39,734 nt of DNA, taken from the NCBI GenBank assembly GCA_030431755.1, contig JAUIIK010000037.1:1-39734 (forward strand), read 5' to 3'. This DNA is from Chloroflexia bacterium (GTDB lineage: Bacteria; Chloroflexota; Chloroflexia; Thermomicrobiales; CFX8). Numbering within the stretch: position 1 is the stretch's first letter; each line of letters starts with the position of its first letter. This document shows, in pieces, positions 8,821 through 16,776 of this stretch. Under the pieces are notes generated by a model. That model saw nothing but the letters and a program-made list of their open reading frames with translations. It was not told the DNA's origin and ran no database searches. The translations under genes and the position numbers were made by a program.

Positions 8821-9745
8821 AGTCGCGCAGCCCTTCTTCCGGCGGCTCGAAGCCACGTTCGACGAGGTAGTCAATGACGCTGGCGATGACGTCGTCCGGC
8901 GTTGAAGCTCCAGCGGTTATGCCAACGTCGCCGTCGATGTCGAGCCATTCCCACTGGATATCCTCGGGCCGTTCGATGTGATAGCTGGTGACGCCAAGCT
9001 GCTCGCCGACTTCCGCCAGACGGGCGGTGTTCGACGACTTTTTGCCGCCGATTGCCAGGATCATGTCGACCTCGCGCGCCAGGTCCTTCAACGCGTTCTG
9101 CCGGGTGTAGGTCGGCTCACAGATCGTATTGCAGATGCGCAGCTCGCCGCCTTCGGGCAGCACCCAGGCCGACAGCTTGTTGCAGAAGGCGAGGAATTCG
9201 TCGGTGTTCTTCGTGGTTTGCGAGACGATGGCGACCTTGCGCGGCGGTATCTCGGCATCCGGGTCCTTCGAGCCGCGCGGCCCGTCCCAGGGCAAGTCTT
9301 CGAGTTTCTTGGCGGCATACGCCCGCGTTGTGCCCGACCAACCGATGATGCCTTTGACCTCGGGGTGGTAAGAATCGCCGTAGACGACGATCGAATAGCC
9401 TTGATTTACCAGCTTCTGGGCCATTCGCTGGACCTTTGTGACGAGCGGACAGGTAGTGTCGAGCAGGGCGACGCCATGCTCGCTAGCCTCGTTAGCCATG
9501 TGCGGACCTGCGCCATGGGCGGTGATTGCGACGCGCTGGAAACCCGCTTGAGCCGCGGTTGAGATCGTCTCGCGTGTGTCAACGCCGCCGGCCCGGAGCC
9601 GGTCGACGACCTGCGGATTGTGGATGACGTCGCCGATCGTTGCGACGGGGTCAGCCGGGTCGCCGGCTTCGCTGATGATGTCAAGCGCGCGCCGGACTCC
9701 CCAGCAGTATCCCATCTCGTGTGCCAGCTTGATCCGGCGAATCAT
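8792..9745 (-). CDS. ispH: 4-hydroxy-3-methylbut-2-enyl diphosphate reductase
   Basis: It catalyses the last step of the MEP isoprenoid pathway, reducing HMBPP to IPP and DMAPP at an iron-sulfur cluster. The three cluster cysteines are visible: C14 (GYCWGVRRA), C99 (DTTCP) and C209 (NTICEPT). Family motifs HNPQVV, GDSYHPEV, and GGKKSSNT follow in order. The ATG at 9745 follows GAGGA and gives 317 residues. The longer frame from 9835 adds about 30 basic residues that do not fit the family. The AHGAGP segment around 77-81 corresponds to the usual SAHGV region. It heads the run with the 118-residue gene and the helicase-domain gene. Confidence 0.96.
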   Translation of the reverse strand: MIRRIKLAHEMGYCWGVRRALDIISEAGDPADPVATIGDVIHNPQVVDRLRAGGVDTRETISTAAQAGFQRVAITAHGAGPHMANEASEHGVALLDTTCPLVTKVQRMAQKLVNQGYSIVVYGDSYHPEVKGIIGWSGTTRAYAAKKLEDLPWDGPRGSKDPDAEIPPRKVAIVSQTTKNTDEFLAFCNKLSAWVLPEGGELRICNTICEPTYTRQNALKDLAREVDMILAIGGKKSSNTARLAEVGEQLGVTSYHIERPEDIQWEWLDIDGDVGITAGASTPDDVIASVIDYLVERGFEPPEEGLRDYDPEATPAF

Positions 9746-9854
9746 TGACGTCCTCACTCCTCTGTTGTGCGTGGGTCGATTGTTGCGTCGATGTAGGCAG
9801 CGGCGCTTGTGCCCCTTGCTATCCGGGGTAGCCAAATCCGAAGCGCCTGGTCCG

Positions 9855-9860
9855 ATTATA
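9855..9860 (-). promoter_or_regulatory. Candidate -10 element upstream of ispH
   Basis: A perfect TATAAT on the minus strand lies about 110 bp upstream of the ispH start, in the 195 bp gap after the HAD gene. No convincing -35 is found at 16-18 bp, so this is only a candidate. Confidence 0.3.
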
Positions 9861-9940
9861 CCGAGACTTGCGCGGCGTCCCGCGTCCGCCTGGGCCGGTG
9901 AACTGGCACATCGGTCAAAATTCGCGTAGTGCCGGGGCGG

Positions 9941-10615
9941 TTACGCGCCAAGCCAGGAGAGCGCCGCAGCGATGTCCGGCGCAGTGAAGTCGGGTTCCTC
10001 GCCGCCCGGCCACGCTTCATCCCAGCGGTTCATCCAGATGGCCGTCAAACCAGCGCTTTGAGCGCCGCGCATGTCGTGATCCGGTGAGTCGCCAATGTAG
10101 ACCGCCTGGTGGGCCGGCACCCGCGCCCGCTCCAGGGCCAGCTCGAAGATGCGAGGATCGGGTTTCCAGTAGCCGGTGCTCTCGGAGATCAGCACGAATG
10201 AGAAGAGCTCCTCGATGCCGAGCAGGTCGAGCTTCGGTTGCTGGATGTCTGTCGGACCGTTGGTGATCATCGCGATCTCGAAATGCTCGCGCGTCCGTTC
10301 GATGCCGTGCAAGGTGTCCTCGAAGAGCTCGAGTCCACGGTAGCGGTCGGATTCATAGCGTTCGATGGCGCGGCTGACCGCCTCGGGAGCGTCGACGTTC
10401 TGGTTGACGAACAGCTCGCCGAAGTGGTCTGTCCCATCGTGGGCGATCTCAATCGACGCCGCGACGACCGTCGTCCGGTACGCTGCATCCGGGAAGCTCT
10501 CCTGGAAGGCGTGGTCTAGCCGGACGCGCAGCGATCCGCGATGGTCGCAGAGGGTATTGTCGAGGTCGAAGATGACCAGTTTGTGCTCTCGCGCTTTGCC
10601 GGTTGATCGATCCAC
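9941..10615 (-). CDS. HAD-superfamily phosphatase
   Basis: The 224 residues carry all four HAD motifs. Motif I is FDLDNTL with nucleophile D17 and acid/base D19. Motif II is ITNGPT, motif III is the Lys in GYWKPDP, and motif IV is GDSPDHD. The inserted helical cap between motifs I and II is typical of C1-cap enzymes related to YjjG-type nucleotidases or haloacid dehalogenase-like phosphatases. The substrate cannot be read from sequence. The start is GTG at 10615 after a strong GGGAGGG; the overlapping ATG two bases upstream is out of frame. It diverges from the aminotransferase gene. Confidence 0.85.
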   Translation of the reverse strand: MDRSTGKAREHKLVIFDLDNTLCDHRGSLRVRLDHAFQESFPDAAYRTTVVAASIEIAHDGTDHFGELFVNQNVDAPEAVSRAIERYESDRYRGLELFEDTLHGIERTREHFEIAMITNGPTDIQQPKLDLLGIEELFSFVLISESTGYWKPDPRIFELALERARVPAHQAVYIGDSPDHDMRGAQSAGLTAIWMNRWDEAWPGGEEPDFTAPDIAAALSWLGA

Positions 10616-10742
10616 ATTGCCCTCCCTCGCTTACGCAACCCGCCAGCGTGAATAGTACGCCAGCCGCCGCCGGCTTCCCGTTCCGGGGTCCGCTTGCTAC
10701 GATGGCCCGGCCTACGTGAGCGCAATGGAATCTGGAGGCGCG

Positions 10743-11888
10743 ATGAGCACAGCGGTCGATGTGACGACCTACCGTGAAGAATTCCCACTGACGAACACCT
10801 GGTCCTACCTGAACCACGCCGCCTGGGGGCCATTCCCGACGCGGACGATCGAGGCGGTCCAGGAGTACGCCGCGAGCTGGGGCAGCCCGCCCGACGTGCC
10901 GGGCGACTACGGCGCCAATGTCATCCAGGAGGTGAAGGAGGGCGTCGCCGAGCTGGCCGGCGGCAAGGCCGACAACGTCGCCTTCGTCAGCTCGCTGGCC
11001 GAGGGCATGAACCTGCTCGGCAACGGCCTCGACTGGCAAGCGGGCGACAATGTCCTGATCCCGCGCCACGAGTTCCCCTCGGTCGTCTATCCCTTCCTGA
11101 ATCTCCAGCGCAAGGGCGTCGAGGTGCGCTTCATCGAGAAGAACGACGAGGGCCGGACGGACCTTGGCCGCTTCGAAGCGGCCATGGACGACAAGACGCG
11201 GGCTGTCGCGATCTCCCACATCGAGTGGGCGGACGGCTACCGTAATGATCTCAAGAAGCTCGGCGATATCTGCCGCGCGCGCGACATCGAGCTCTTCGCC
11301 GACTGCACACAGTCGCTTGGCATCCACCCGATCAATCTGGAGGAGACGGGCGTCACCGCGGCAGCAGCGCACGGCTACAAGTGGTTGCTGTCGAGCTTCG
11401 GCAATGCCGTCGTCGTCTTCAACGAAGGCGCGGTCGAGCGCATCTATCCGACCTACGTTGGGCGGCTCTCGGTCGACGCCAACGATGAAGACCACAACTG
11501 GCAGCTCAACCTGCGGACGACTGCCCAGCGCTACCAGACCGGCGGCCAGAACATCATGTCGTTGACGGCGATGCGGGCGTCGCTGACGATGCTGCGCGAG
11601 GCGACGACGGAAGCAATGACGGCCCAGACAATCAAGCTCACCGATCAGCTTGCCCAGGGACTGGAGTCATCCGGTTACCAGGTCATCTCGGACCGCAGCC
11701 CGGAGCACCGCTCGCAGATCGTCACCTTCAGCACCGGCGACCGTGAGCGCAACGCGGCGTTGATCGGGGAGTTGGAGGAGCGCAAGATCTCAGTTGCCTT
11801 GCGTGGTGGCTGTGTGCGTGTGTCGCCCTTCTTCTACAACAACGAGGAGGATGTCGAGACGCTGCTGGAGGCGCTGCCGCCGCTGTAG
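10743..11888 (+). CDS. Class-V (fold type I) PLP-dependent aminotransferase or lyase
   Basis: The protein has 381 residues from the ATG at 10743, preceded by GGAGG. Upstream ATGs at 10716 and 10725 lack such a site. Family landmarks are LNHAAWGP near the N-terminus, DCTQSLG before the cofactor site, and HGYKW with the PLP lysine at K213. The C-terminal GGCVRVSPFFYNNEEDV matches the cysteine-desulfurase/isopenicillin-epimerase-like branch. No SufS/IscS-type catalytic Cys loop is evident, so a true sulfur-mobilising role is unlikely. The substrate is unknown. It stands alone, 271 bp before the cupin gene. Confidence 0.85.
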   Translation: MSTAVDVTTYREEFPLTNTWSYLNHAAWGPFPTRTIEAVQEYAASWGSPPDVPGDYGANVIQEVKEGVAELAGGKADNVAFVSSLAEGMNLLGNGLDWQAGDNVLIPRHEFPSVVYPFLNLQRKGVEVRFIEKNDEGRTDLGRFEAAMDDKTRAVAISHIEWADGYRNDLKKLGDICRARDIELFADCTQSLGIHPINLEETGVTAAAAHGYKWLLSSFGNAVVVFNEGAVERIYPTYVGRLSVDANDEDHNWQLNLRTTAQRYQTGGQNIMSLTAMRASLTMLREATTEAMTAQTIKLTDQLAQGLESSGYQVISDRSPEHRSQIVTFSTGDRERNAALIGELEERKISVALRGGCVRVSPFFYNNEEDVETLLEALPPL

Positions 11889-12071
11889 CGGCCACATAGT
11901 ACCGTGGGGTCCCAGGCGACTGGCTAGCGGGCATTCAGCCTAATGGGGGATGTGCCTATGACTGCTAGTCGACGAAACTCTTAACAGAGCGATGAACGGA
12001 GCCAACGTCTCTCCCCCAGATAGTGGCTCGACAAACCGTTCAACGATCGTTTTTTCTCCTCCTCTCCCCTG

Positions 12072-12099
12072 ACGGGCGGCCACCAATTTGGCCGCCCGT
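12072..12099 (+). terminator. 11 bp GC-rich hairpin between the aminotransferase and cupin genes
   Basis: ACGGGCGGCCA (12072-12082) pairs perfectly with TGGCCGCCCGT (12089-12099) over a 6 nt loop. No T-run follows on either strand. A TTTTTT run at 12049-12054 lies upstream of it on the plus strand. It may be a terminator for the aminotransferase gene or a leader structure of the cupin gene. I see nothing else in the 271 bp gap. Confidence 0.4.
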
Positions 12100-12159
12100 T
12101 CCGCTTAAGGAGACCTGTGCTACGCTCCGGTTCTTCAAGCGAACGAGGGGATAGCACCA

Positions 12160-12489
12160 ATGCCAATGCAAGCGTTCCAACTCGATCAGCTGCGCGAAGC
12201 GCACCGCACTGCCGGTCAGCTCTATCACGAGTTCCTGCGCGTGCCGGCGCTCAACTGTGGCCTCTATGTGCTGCCGGCCGGGCAACCGGACCCGCAGCAA
12301 CCGCACGACGAGGATGAGGTCTACTACGTGATCTCCGGCGTGGGGCGCTTCGAGGCCGGTCACGATGACGTCTCGGTCGGGCCGGGCTCAGTCCTCTACG
12401 TCGCGACCGGCGAGCCGCACCGCTTCCACTCGATTACCGAAGACCTCGAGATTCTCGTCTTCTTCGCCTCCTGGGCGACGCCTGCCTAG
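12160..12489 (+). CDS. Single-domain cupin protein
   Basis: The protein has 109 residues with a double-stranded beta-helix pattern. Cupin motif 1 is QPHDEDEVYYVISG with metal candidates H49 and E53. Motif 2 includes GPGSVLYVATGEPHRFH with H87. Small cupins of this type act as metal-dependent dioxygenases, isomerases or sensors; the function here is unknown. The ATG at 12160 follows GAGGGG. It converges on the MlrC gene across a perfect hairpin at its stop codon. Confidence 0.8.
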   Translation: MPMQAFQLDQLREAHRTAGQLYHEFLRVPALNCGLYVLPAGQPDPQQPHDEDEVYYVISGVGRFEAGHDDVSVGPGSVLYVATGEPHRFHSITEDLEILVFFASWATPA

Positions 12490-12513
12490 CAACACATATG
12501 TGGCAGGCGTCGC
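12475..12513. terminator. Perfect 12 bp hairpin between convergent cupin and MlrC genes
   Basis: GCGACGCCTGCC (12475-12486) pairs exactly with GGCAGGCGTCGC (12502-12513) over a 15 nt loop. The hairpin begins inside the last cupin codons and ends 14 bp before the MlrC stop. With convergent genes on both sides, a bidirectional terminator is the natural reading, though no T-tract follows on either strand. Confidence 0.55.
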
Positions 12514-12527
12514 GGTGGCCCAGTTGC

Positions 12528-13991
12528 CTACGGCCAGGAGGTGTCGGGATCAAGCGGCCAGACCGGGCGGTTGACCCGGTGGTAGGTGAAGGCGTCGAGA
12601 TCGACTGAGTTAAGACCGGGCGTGTCAGCCTGGATGATCGCGTGGGCTATCGGCTCGAAGCCGGCTCGGAAGTGGGCGCTGGACTTGATCGCGACGATCT
12701 TGTAGCGCATCACGTCGATGCCATGGAGCAGGAACACTTCCGGGTCGAGCGTCTGCGCTCGGCGCGATGAGACCAGCACGTCGATCCCATCGATGTCGAG
12801 GCGCGCCATCTTGCCGAGGTCGATTCGCGCGCCCTGGCCCATCGGCGACTGCTGGATGAACTGACCGTCGCTGATGCCTTTGACATAGGCGGTCACCTCC
12901 AGCGGCTCGCCGTGCAGCTCCTCGGTCTTGCCGCCGAGCTTGACCTGGATCGTTGCGCCGGGCCGCGCCTCGTGCGCCTGTTCCGCGACGTCCGCATCCC
13001 AGATGTGGCCGAATGTCGCGTTCTTGAGTCCGGCAGCGAGCATGGCGCGGAGCAGGTGGGTGCCGTCGCCGGGGCCGCCACCGCCGGGGTTGTCGGATGC
13101 TTCATTAAGGATCACCGGCTGGCCTTCGGTGGCCAGCGCCGCCGGGATCGCCTCGTCAGCGGTCCGGAGCGTGTGCGGGAACTCGTCACGGCGGGACCAG
13201 ATGATGCCGGCGATCTCGTCGGCAATAGCCTTGGCGCGCTCCGGGTCGTCGTTCGTCGTTGCTAGGACGGTGATGCCTATCTGCGGGATGTCGGCCGGCG
13301 CGAAACCGTGGTTCATCGCGCAGTCGAGGACGCCGTCCTCCTCTTCTTTGGCGAAGCAGAGCTCATTGATCTCGCTGATTGGCGGCAGATTCGAGGTTGT
13401 CGTAGCGATAACCATCGGCAGGATGGTCAGATGCGAGGTCGGCTTGATCTCGCCTGCGGCCATCTGCGCCAGCGAGTCGATGGCTTCCTGGCCGCGTTCG
13501 TACATGTCGATGTGGGGATAGTAGTGGCAGGGCAGGCAGAGGTCGGCATGTGCGACCATTTCGGCGGTCATGTTGCCGTGGAGATCGAGCGTCACGACGA
13601 TTGGCGTGTCGGCGCCGACGATCTCGCGGGTGCGCTTGACGATATCGCCTTCGATGTCGTCGTAGCCCTCGGCGACGCCCGCGCCGTGCAATGTCAGGCA
13701 GACGGCGTCGAACGGTCCCTCGTCGCGGATGCCGTCCAACAGGCGGTCACGCAGGACTTCGTAGGCCTCGCCGGCAATCGTTGCCGAGGGTGTGGCATTG
13801 GCAACGAAGAGCGGGACAAGGTCGTAGCCGTGCCGTCCGGCGGCCTCGATCGCGCCGCCCTGGTAGCTCCGTACGCCAGTGTGCGCCGCCAAGATCTCGT
13901 CGCCGGCAAGCTGCCGGAAGTCCGAGGCCGGGGTCAAGCCCGCGCAAAAGGTGTTGGTCTCATGAATGACGCCGCCGAGTGCTATTCGCAT
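12528..13991 (-). CDS. M81 family metallopeptidase, MlrC-like
   Basis: The 487 residues match the MlrC (microcystinase C) family in length and layout. The N-terminal DUF1485 region has GGVIHETNTF, LTLHGAGVAEGYDDIEGD and VTLDLHGNMT, which supply His/Asp metal ligands. The C-terminal MlrC_C domain contains NPGGGGPGDGTHLLRAM. MlrC acts late in microcystin breakdown in sphingomonads, but most family members elsewhere have unknown amide or peptide substrates, so no microcystin role is claimed. The ATG at 13991 follows AGGAGGG. It diverges from rpmH. Confidence 0.88.
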   Translation of the reverse strand: MRIALGGVIHETNTFCAGLTPASDFRQLAGDEILAAHTGVRSYQGGAIEAAGRHGYDLVPLFVANATPSATIAGEAYEVLRDRLLDGIRDEGPFDAVCLTLHGAGVAEGYDDIEGDIVKRTREIVGADTPIVVTLDLHGNMTAEMVAHADLCLPCHYYPHIDMYERGQEAIDSLAQMAAGEIKPTSHLTILPMVIATTTSNLPPISEINELCFAKEEEDGVLDCAMNHGFAPADIPQIGITVLATTNDDPERAKAIADEIAGIIWSRRDEFPHTLRTADEAIPAALATEGQPVILNEASDNPGGGGPGDGTHLLRAMLAAGLKNATFGHIWDADVAEQAHEARPGATIQVKLGGKTEELHGEPLEVTAYVKGISDGQFIQQSPMGQGARIDLGKMARLDIDGIDVLVSSRRAQTLDPEVFLLHGIDVMRYKIVAIKSSAHFRAGFEPIAHAIIQADTPGLNSVDLDAFTYHRVNRPVWPLDPDTSWP

Positions 13992-14071
13992 AGATTTCCC
14001 TCCTGATCGGTGTTTGCGGGCATGCTAGTCCGGGCAACCCTGGCGTGCAACCCGTCACGGCGCGGCGGATA

Positions 14072-14100
14072 TTGACATAGAGGCAGCCGATACGTAGGCT
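14072..14100 (+). promoter_or_regulatory. Promoter for rpmH-rnpA
   Basis: A perfect -35 TTGACA (14072-14077), a 17 bp spacer and TAGGCT (14095-14100) lie 70 bp upstream of the rpmH GTG. The position and spacing are good for a housekeeping sigma factor. The leader carries no feature beyond the ribosome binding site. Confidence 0.6.
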
Positions 14101-14169
14101 TACACCTTGCCCGGCCGGCCGATTTTTGCTGTCCGGTATGGGTAGCAAATACGATGGGAGGGCCGCAAC

Positions 14170-14337
14170 GTGCCAAAGAGGACATACCAACCGCGCAGAA
14201 TTCCGCGCAAGCGCAAGCATGGGTTCCGCTCGCGCATGCACACTAAGGGTGGACGCCGTGTGCTGGCGTCGCGGCGCCTCAAGGGCCGCAAGAAGCTCTC
14301 GGTGAGCAGCGAGTTCAAGCCGACCAATAAGCGCTAA
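14170..14337 (+). CDS. rpmH: Large ribosomal subunit protein bL34
   Basis: This is a 55-residue, strongly basic protein with the family text PKRTYQPR at the start, KHGFRSRM in the middle, and GRRVLASRR then GRKKLSV near the end. The start is GTG at 14170, preceded by GGGAGGG with correct spacing. bL34 is normally the first gene of the rpmH-rnpA-yidC block, and rnpA follows here. No dnaA or oriC lies upstream in this window; an MlrC gene is there instead. Confidence 0.97.
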   Translation: MPKRTYQPRRIPRKRKHGFRSRMHTKGGRRVLASRRLKGRKKLSVSSEFKPTNKR

Positions 14338-14363
14338 CGTCTCGCGCATACCCAGATTTCCCG

Positions 14364-14390
14364 GAAGCCCACTGTACTGCGGTGGGCTTC
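14364..14390 (+). terminator. Hairpin between rpmH and rnpA, likely attenuator
   Basis: GAAGCCCAC (14364-14372) pairs with GTGGGCTTC (14382-14390) over a 9 nt loop, followed by TTGTCG. It lies 27 bp after the rpmH stop. A partial terminator here would let far more bL34 than RnpA be made, which is the known stoichiometry for this gene pair. Confidence 0.55.
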
Positions 14391-14434
14391 TTGTCGCGTT
14401 CGGGGGGCTGCCGCTGATCGCGCGCGAGCTGCGC

Positions 14435-14764
14435 TTGCGAAGTCCGCGCGACTTCGAGCGTGCCCGTTCCCAGGGCAAGAGCTGGTCGGGCAAGCTCGTC
14501 GTCGCGGTCGTGCTCCCAAATGAACTGGGCCGGAACCGCTATGGATTTGCTGTGGGCCGGCGTGTTGGGACGGCTGTGATGCGCAACCGGGCAAAGCGTC
14601 TGATGCGGGAAGCGGCCCGCAAGCTCCATCCGCAGCTGATCCAGGGGCATGATGTTGTCTTCATCGCCCGCAACAGATTCGGCGTGTCGACACGCCAGTC
14701 AGAGATAGAGGCGGGGATGGCGCAGGTGCTTGGGCGTGCCGGACTCATCGCTGCCACGGCATAG
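14435..14764 (+). CDS. rnpA: Ribonuclease P protein component
   Basis: This basic subunit of RNase P assists 5' processing of tRNA. Family motifs are RDFERARSQG near the N-terminus, NRYGFAVGRRVGTAV, and the signature NRAKRLMREAAR. No ATG or GTG fits the start. TTG at 14435 is used here, giving 109 residues. The in-frame upstream text (IARELRL) resembles the usual N-terminal residues of RnpA. A CTG at 14414 has GGGGGG six bases ahead, so the true start may be 21 bp upstream. yidD, often found next, is absent. Confidence 0.92.
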   Translation: MRSPRDFERARSQGKSWSGKLVVAVVLPNELGRNRYGFAVGRRVGTAVMRNRAKRLMREAARKLHPQLIQGHDVVFIARNRFGVSTRQSEIEAGMAQVLGRAGLIAATA

Positions 14765-14768
14765 GCAG

Positions 14769-14818
14769 GACCGCTGGGGTATGCGAATGCTCCCAGCCAA
14801 CCAGACCGTTGGGGTATG
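14769..14818 (+). repeat. 15 bp direct repeat with 35 bp period
   Basis: GACCGCTGGGGTATG at 14769-14783 recurs at 14804-14818 with one mismatch (C to T). It lies in the 199 bp gap between rnpA and yidC, just upstream of a -10-like element. It could be a paired regulator site or chance. Confidence 0.45.
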
Positions 14819-14865
14819 ATCCAGGGCGAGTTTGCGCGTGTGAGCAAGAAGGTTCACCGGACACG

Positions 14866-14871
14866 TATAAT
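14866..14871 (+). promoter_or_regulatory. Candidate -10 element of a yidC promoter
   Basis: A perfect TATAAT in the context CGTATAATAAT lies 93 bp before the yidC ATG. No good -35 is present at standard spacing. It would give yidC and khpB a promoter separate from rpmH-rnpA. Confidence 0.4.
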
Positions 14872-14963
14872 AATCAGCCCGGCATTCACACGTACTCGGC
14901 ACTTCAGCAGCAACCTGCCCGGCGCGGCAACTGATTCGCACTCCGAGGGGAACGCGCTCTACC

Positions 14964-15986
14964 ATGTTCGATGCATTTGATTTCATTCTCGGGCCCTGGC
15001 ACCAATTCGTCGATCTGATTGAGTGGTGTTTAACACACTTGTCCGACTTCACCGGCAGCGCCGGTCTGGCGATCGTCCTCTTCACCATCATCGTCAAAAC
15101 GATTCTCCTGCCGCTGACGATCAAGTCGGTGCGCTCGACGATGGCGATGCAGGAGCTTCAGCCAAAGATCAAGGATCTCCAGAAGAAGTACGGCAAAGAT
15201 CGCCAGAAGATCTCCGAAGAAACGCTCAAGCTCTATGCCTCCCACGGCGTCAACCCGGCCAGCGGCTGTTTGCCGATGCTGGCGCAGATGCCGGTCTTCT
15301 TCGCGCTCTTCTTCGCGATTCGCGAGCTCTCCGAGGGCGGCGAGGGCCACTTCGCCGAGGGCTTCCTCTGGATTCAGGACCTCGGCGCGCCGGACCGCTG
15401 GGAGTTGCTCTTTATCCCGGTCGTGCCGATCGCCTTTGTCGCCGGTATCTTCCAGTTCATCCAGATGCGCATGTCGCGCCCGGCCCACCAGGGCAAGGTC
15501 CGCGATCCGCAGCAGGCGATGATGCAGACGATGATGAACTTCATGCCGCTGATGGTTGTCTTCTTCGGCTGGAACTTTCCGGCCGGTGTTGTGCTCTACT
15601 GGGCTGTGCAGAGTCTCTACTCGGTCATCCAGCAGTGGTTCATTACAGGCTGGGGTTCGATGCTCGACTGGTTCCCGTGGTTGCCGCAGCTCCCCGAGCA
15701 GTACCGGCTGGGCCAGCCGAAGCCGAAACCGGCGGGCGCTCCGGCGGAGGCTGGTTCTGGCGAACTGGGCGGCTTCTTCGGCTGGATGCAGAAGAAGACC
15801 GAAGATCTGCAGACACGTCAGGAAGAGCGCGATCGCGTCCGGGCCGAGCTTGAGACGACCGCAGACGGCAACGAGGTGGAAGAGGAAGAACTGCCCGATG
15901 GCGTGGTCACGCTGACTGCATCCGGTGGGCAGGTCCGCAGGCGAGGGAAGCGACGCCGCACCGGGGACGCCACGTCATCTGACTAG
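14964..15986 (+). CDS. yidC: Membrane protein insertase YidC/Oxa1
   Basis: The 340-residue protein belongs to the short type without the large periplasmic domain of Gram-negative YidC. The insertase core is clear: GLAIVLFTIIVKTILLPL (first core helix), then AMQELQPKIKDLQKKYG (cytoplasmic hairpin), GCLPMLAQMPVFFALF and FPAGVVLYWAVQSLYSV. Where most homologues have Arg in the hydrophilic groove, this one has Lys (K45 in IVK). The C-terminus is a long charged tail ending in RRRGKRRR, which suits ribosome or nascent-chain contact. The ATG at 14964 has GAGGGG about 14 bases ahead, rather far. Confidence 0.95.
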   Translation: MFDAFDFILGPWHQFVDLIEWCLTHLSDFTGSAGLAIVLFTIIVKTILLPLTIKSVRSTMAMQELQPKIKDLQKKYGKDRQKISEETLKLYASHGVNPASGCLPMLAQMPVFFALFFAIRELSEGGEGHFAEGFLWIQDLGAPDRWELLFIPVVPIAFVAGIFQFIQMRMSRPAHQGKVRDPQQAMMQTMMNFMPLMVVFFGWNFPAGVVLYWAVQSLYSVIQQWFITGWGSMLDWFPWLPQLPEQYRLGQPKPKPAGAPAEAGSGELGGFFGWMQKKTEDLQTRQEERDRVRAELETTADGNEVEEEELPDGVVTLTASGGQVRRRGKRRRTGDATSSD

Positions 15987-16037
15987 GCGTGGCTCGGCGA
16001 GTCGCGGCCTGCGGCTACGACGGATTGAGAACAGATT

Positions 16038-16751
16038 ATGGATCGACGATCAAGCGTTGATATACAGGCGAGGTCTCGTGACGAAGCGCTGCGACTGGCG
16101 CTAGAGCAGCTTGGCGCGCGCGCTGAGGATGTTACCGTCGAGGTGCTCGCTGAGATCGAGAATGATTTCTACGGCGACGGCGAGGTGCTGCTGCGGGTTA
16201 CCCGCAAAGGGGCACGCAACGCGCCGCCGCCGGTCGAAGCCCCCGCGCGCCAGACGGTGTCCGACGACGCCATCGAAGAGTACGAGCAATTGGCCAAGGA
16301 TCTGGTCGTTGAGCTGCTCGGCATGATGGCCGTTGAAGCGGATGTGGTGGCAGTGGACAATCCCTCGGTCATGCCGATTGGCGCGGACGATCCACCGACG
16401 GTGTTCATCGACATCATGGGGCGCGATCTCGGGCTCCTCATCGGCCGTCGGGGCGAGAACCTGAGCCAGTTTCAATACCTCGTCAACCTGCTGCTCAACC
16501 GGCAGACCGACGACTGGGTACGGGCCATCGTCGACATCGAGGGCTACCGCATCCGGCGCGAGGAGTCGCTGATCGGGCTGGCCGAACGGGTGGGCCGCCA
16601 GGTTGCGCGCAACCGGCGGGCGATCTCGCTGGAGCCGATGCCGCCGAACGAGCGGCGCGTCGTCCACCTGACGCTCCAGAACCAGCCGGATGTTTCGACC
16701 GAGTCGAGCGGCGAAGAGCCGCAACGGCGCGTGACGATTCTCCCGAACTAA
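16038..16751 (+). CDS. khpB: RNA-binding protein KhpB/Jag (Jag_N-KH-R3H)
   Basis: The 237-residue protein has three domains in the standard order. The Jag N-terminal domain spans about 1-55, the KH domain about 120-165 (LIGRRGENLSQFQYLVNLLL), and the R3H domain about 175-215 (the R206xxxH210 pair in ERRVVH). Such proteins bind RNA with KhpA and affect cell division and envelope genes in Firmicutes. The gene follows yidC by 51 bp, its usual neighbour. The linker (60-75) is Pro/Ala-rich. Confidence 0.93.
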   Translation: MDRRSSVDIQARSRDEALRLALEQLGARAEDVTVEVLAEIENDFYGDGEVLLRVTRKGARNAPPPVEAPARQTVSDDAIEEYEQLAKDLVVELLGMMAVEADVVAVDNPSVMPIGADDPPTVFIDIMGRDLGLLIGRRGENLSQFQYLVNLLLNRQTDDWVRAIVDIEGYRIRREESLIGLAERVGRQVARNRRAISLEPMPPNERRVVHLTLQNQPDVSTESSGEEPQRRVTILPN

Positions 16752-16776
16752 TCACGACCACGTCGATGGAGTGCCC

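Noticed and set aside
12049-12054. T-run as a terminator tail
   Set aside because: The stable hairpin lies downstream of the T-run, so the order is wrong for a plus-strand terminator.
12528-13991. Microcystin degradation locus
   Set aside because: Only the MlrC-like gene is present; mlrA, mlrB and mlrD are absent, and the family is widespread with other roles.
13992-14169. Replication origin next to rpmH
   Set aside because: No DnaA boxes or dnaA gene were seen; only a promoter and ribosome binding site are present.
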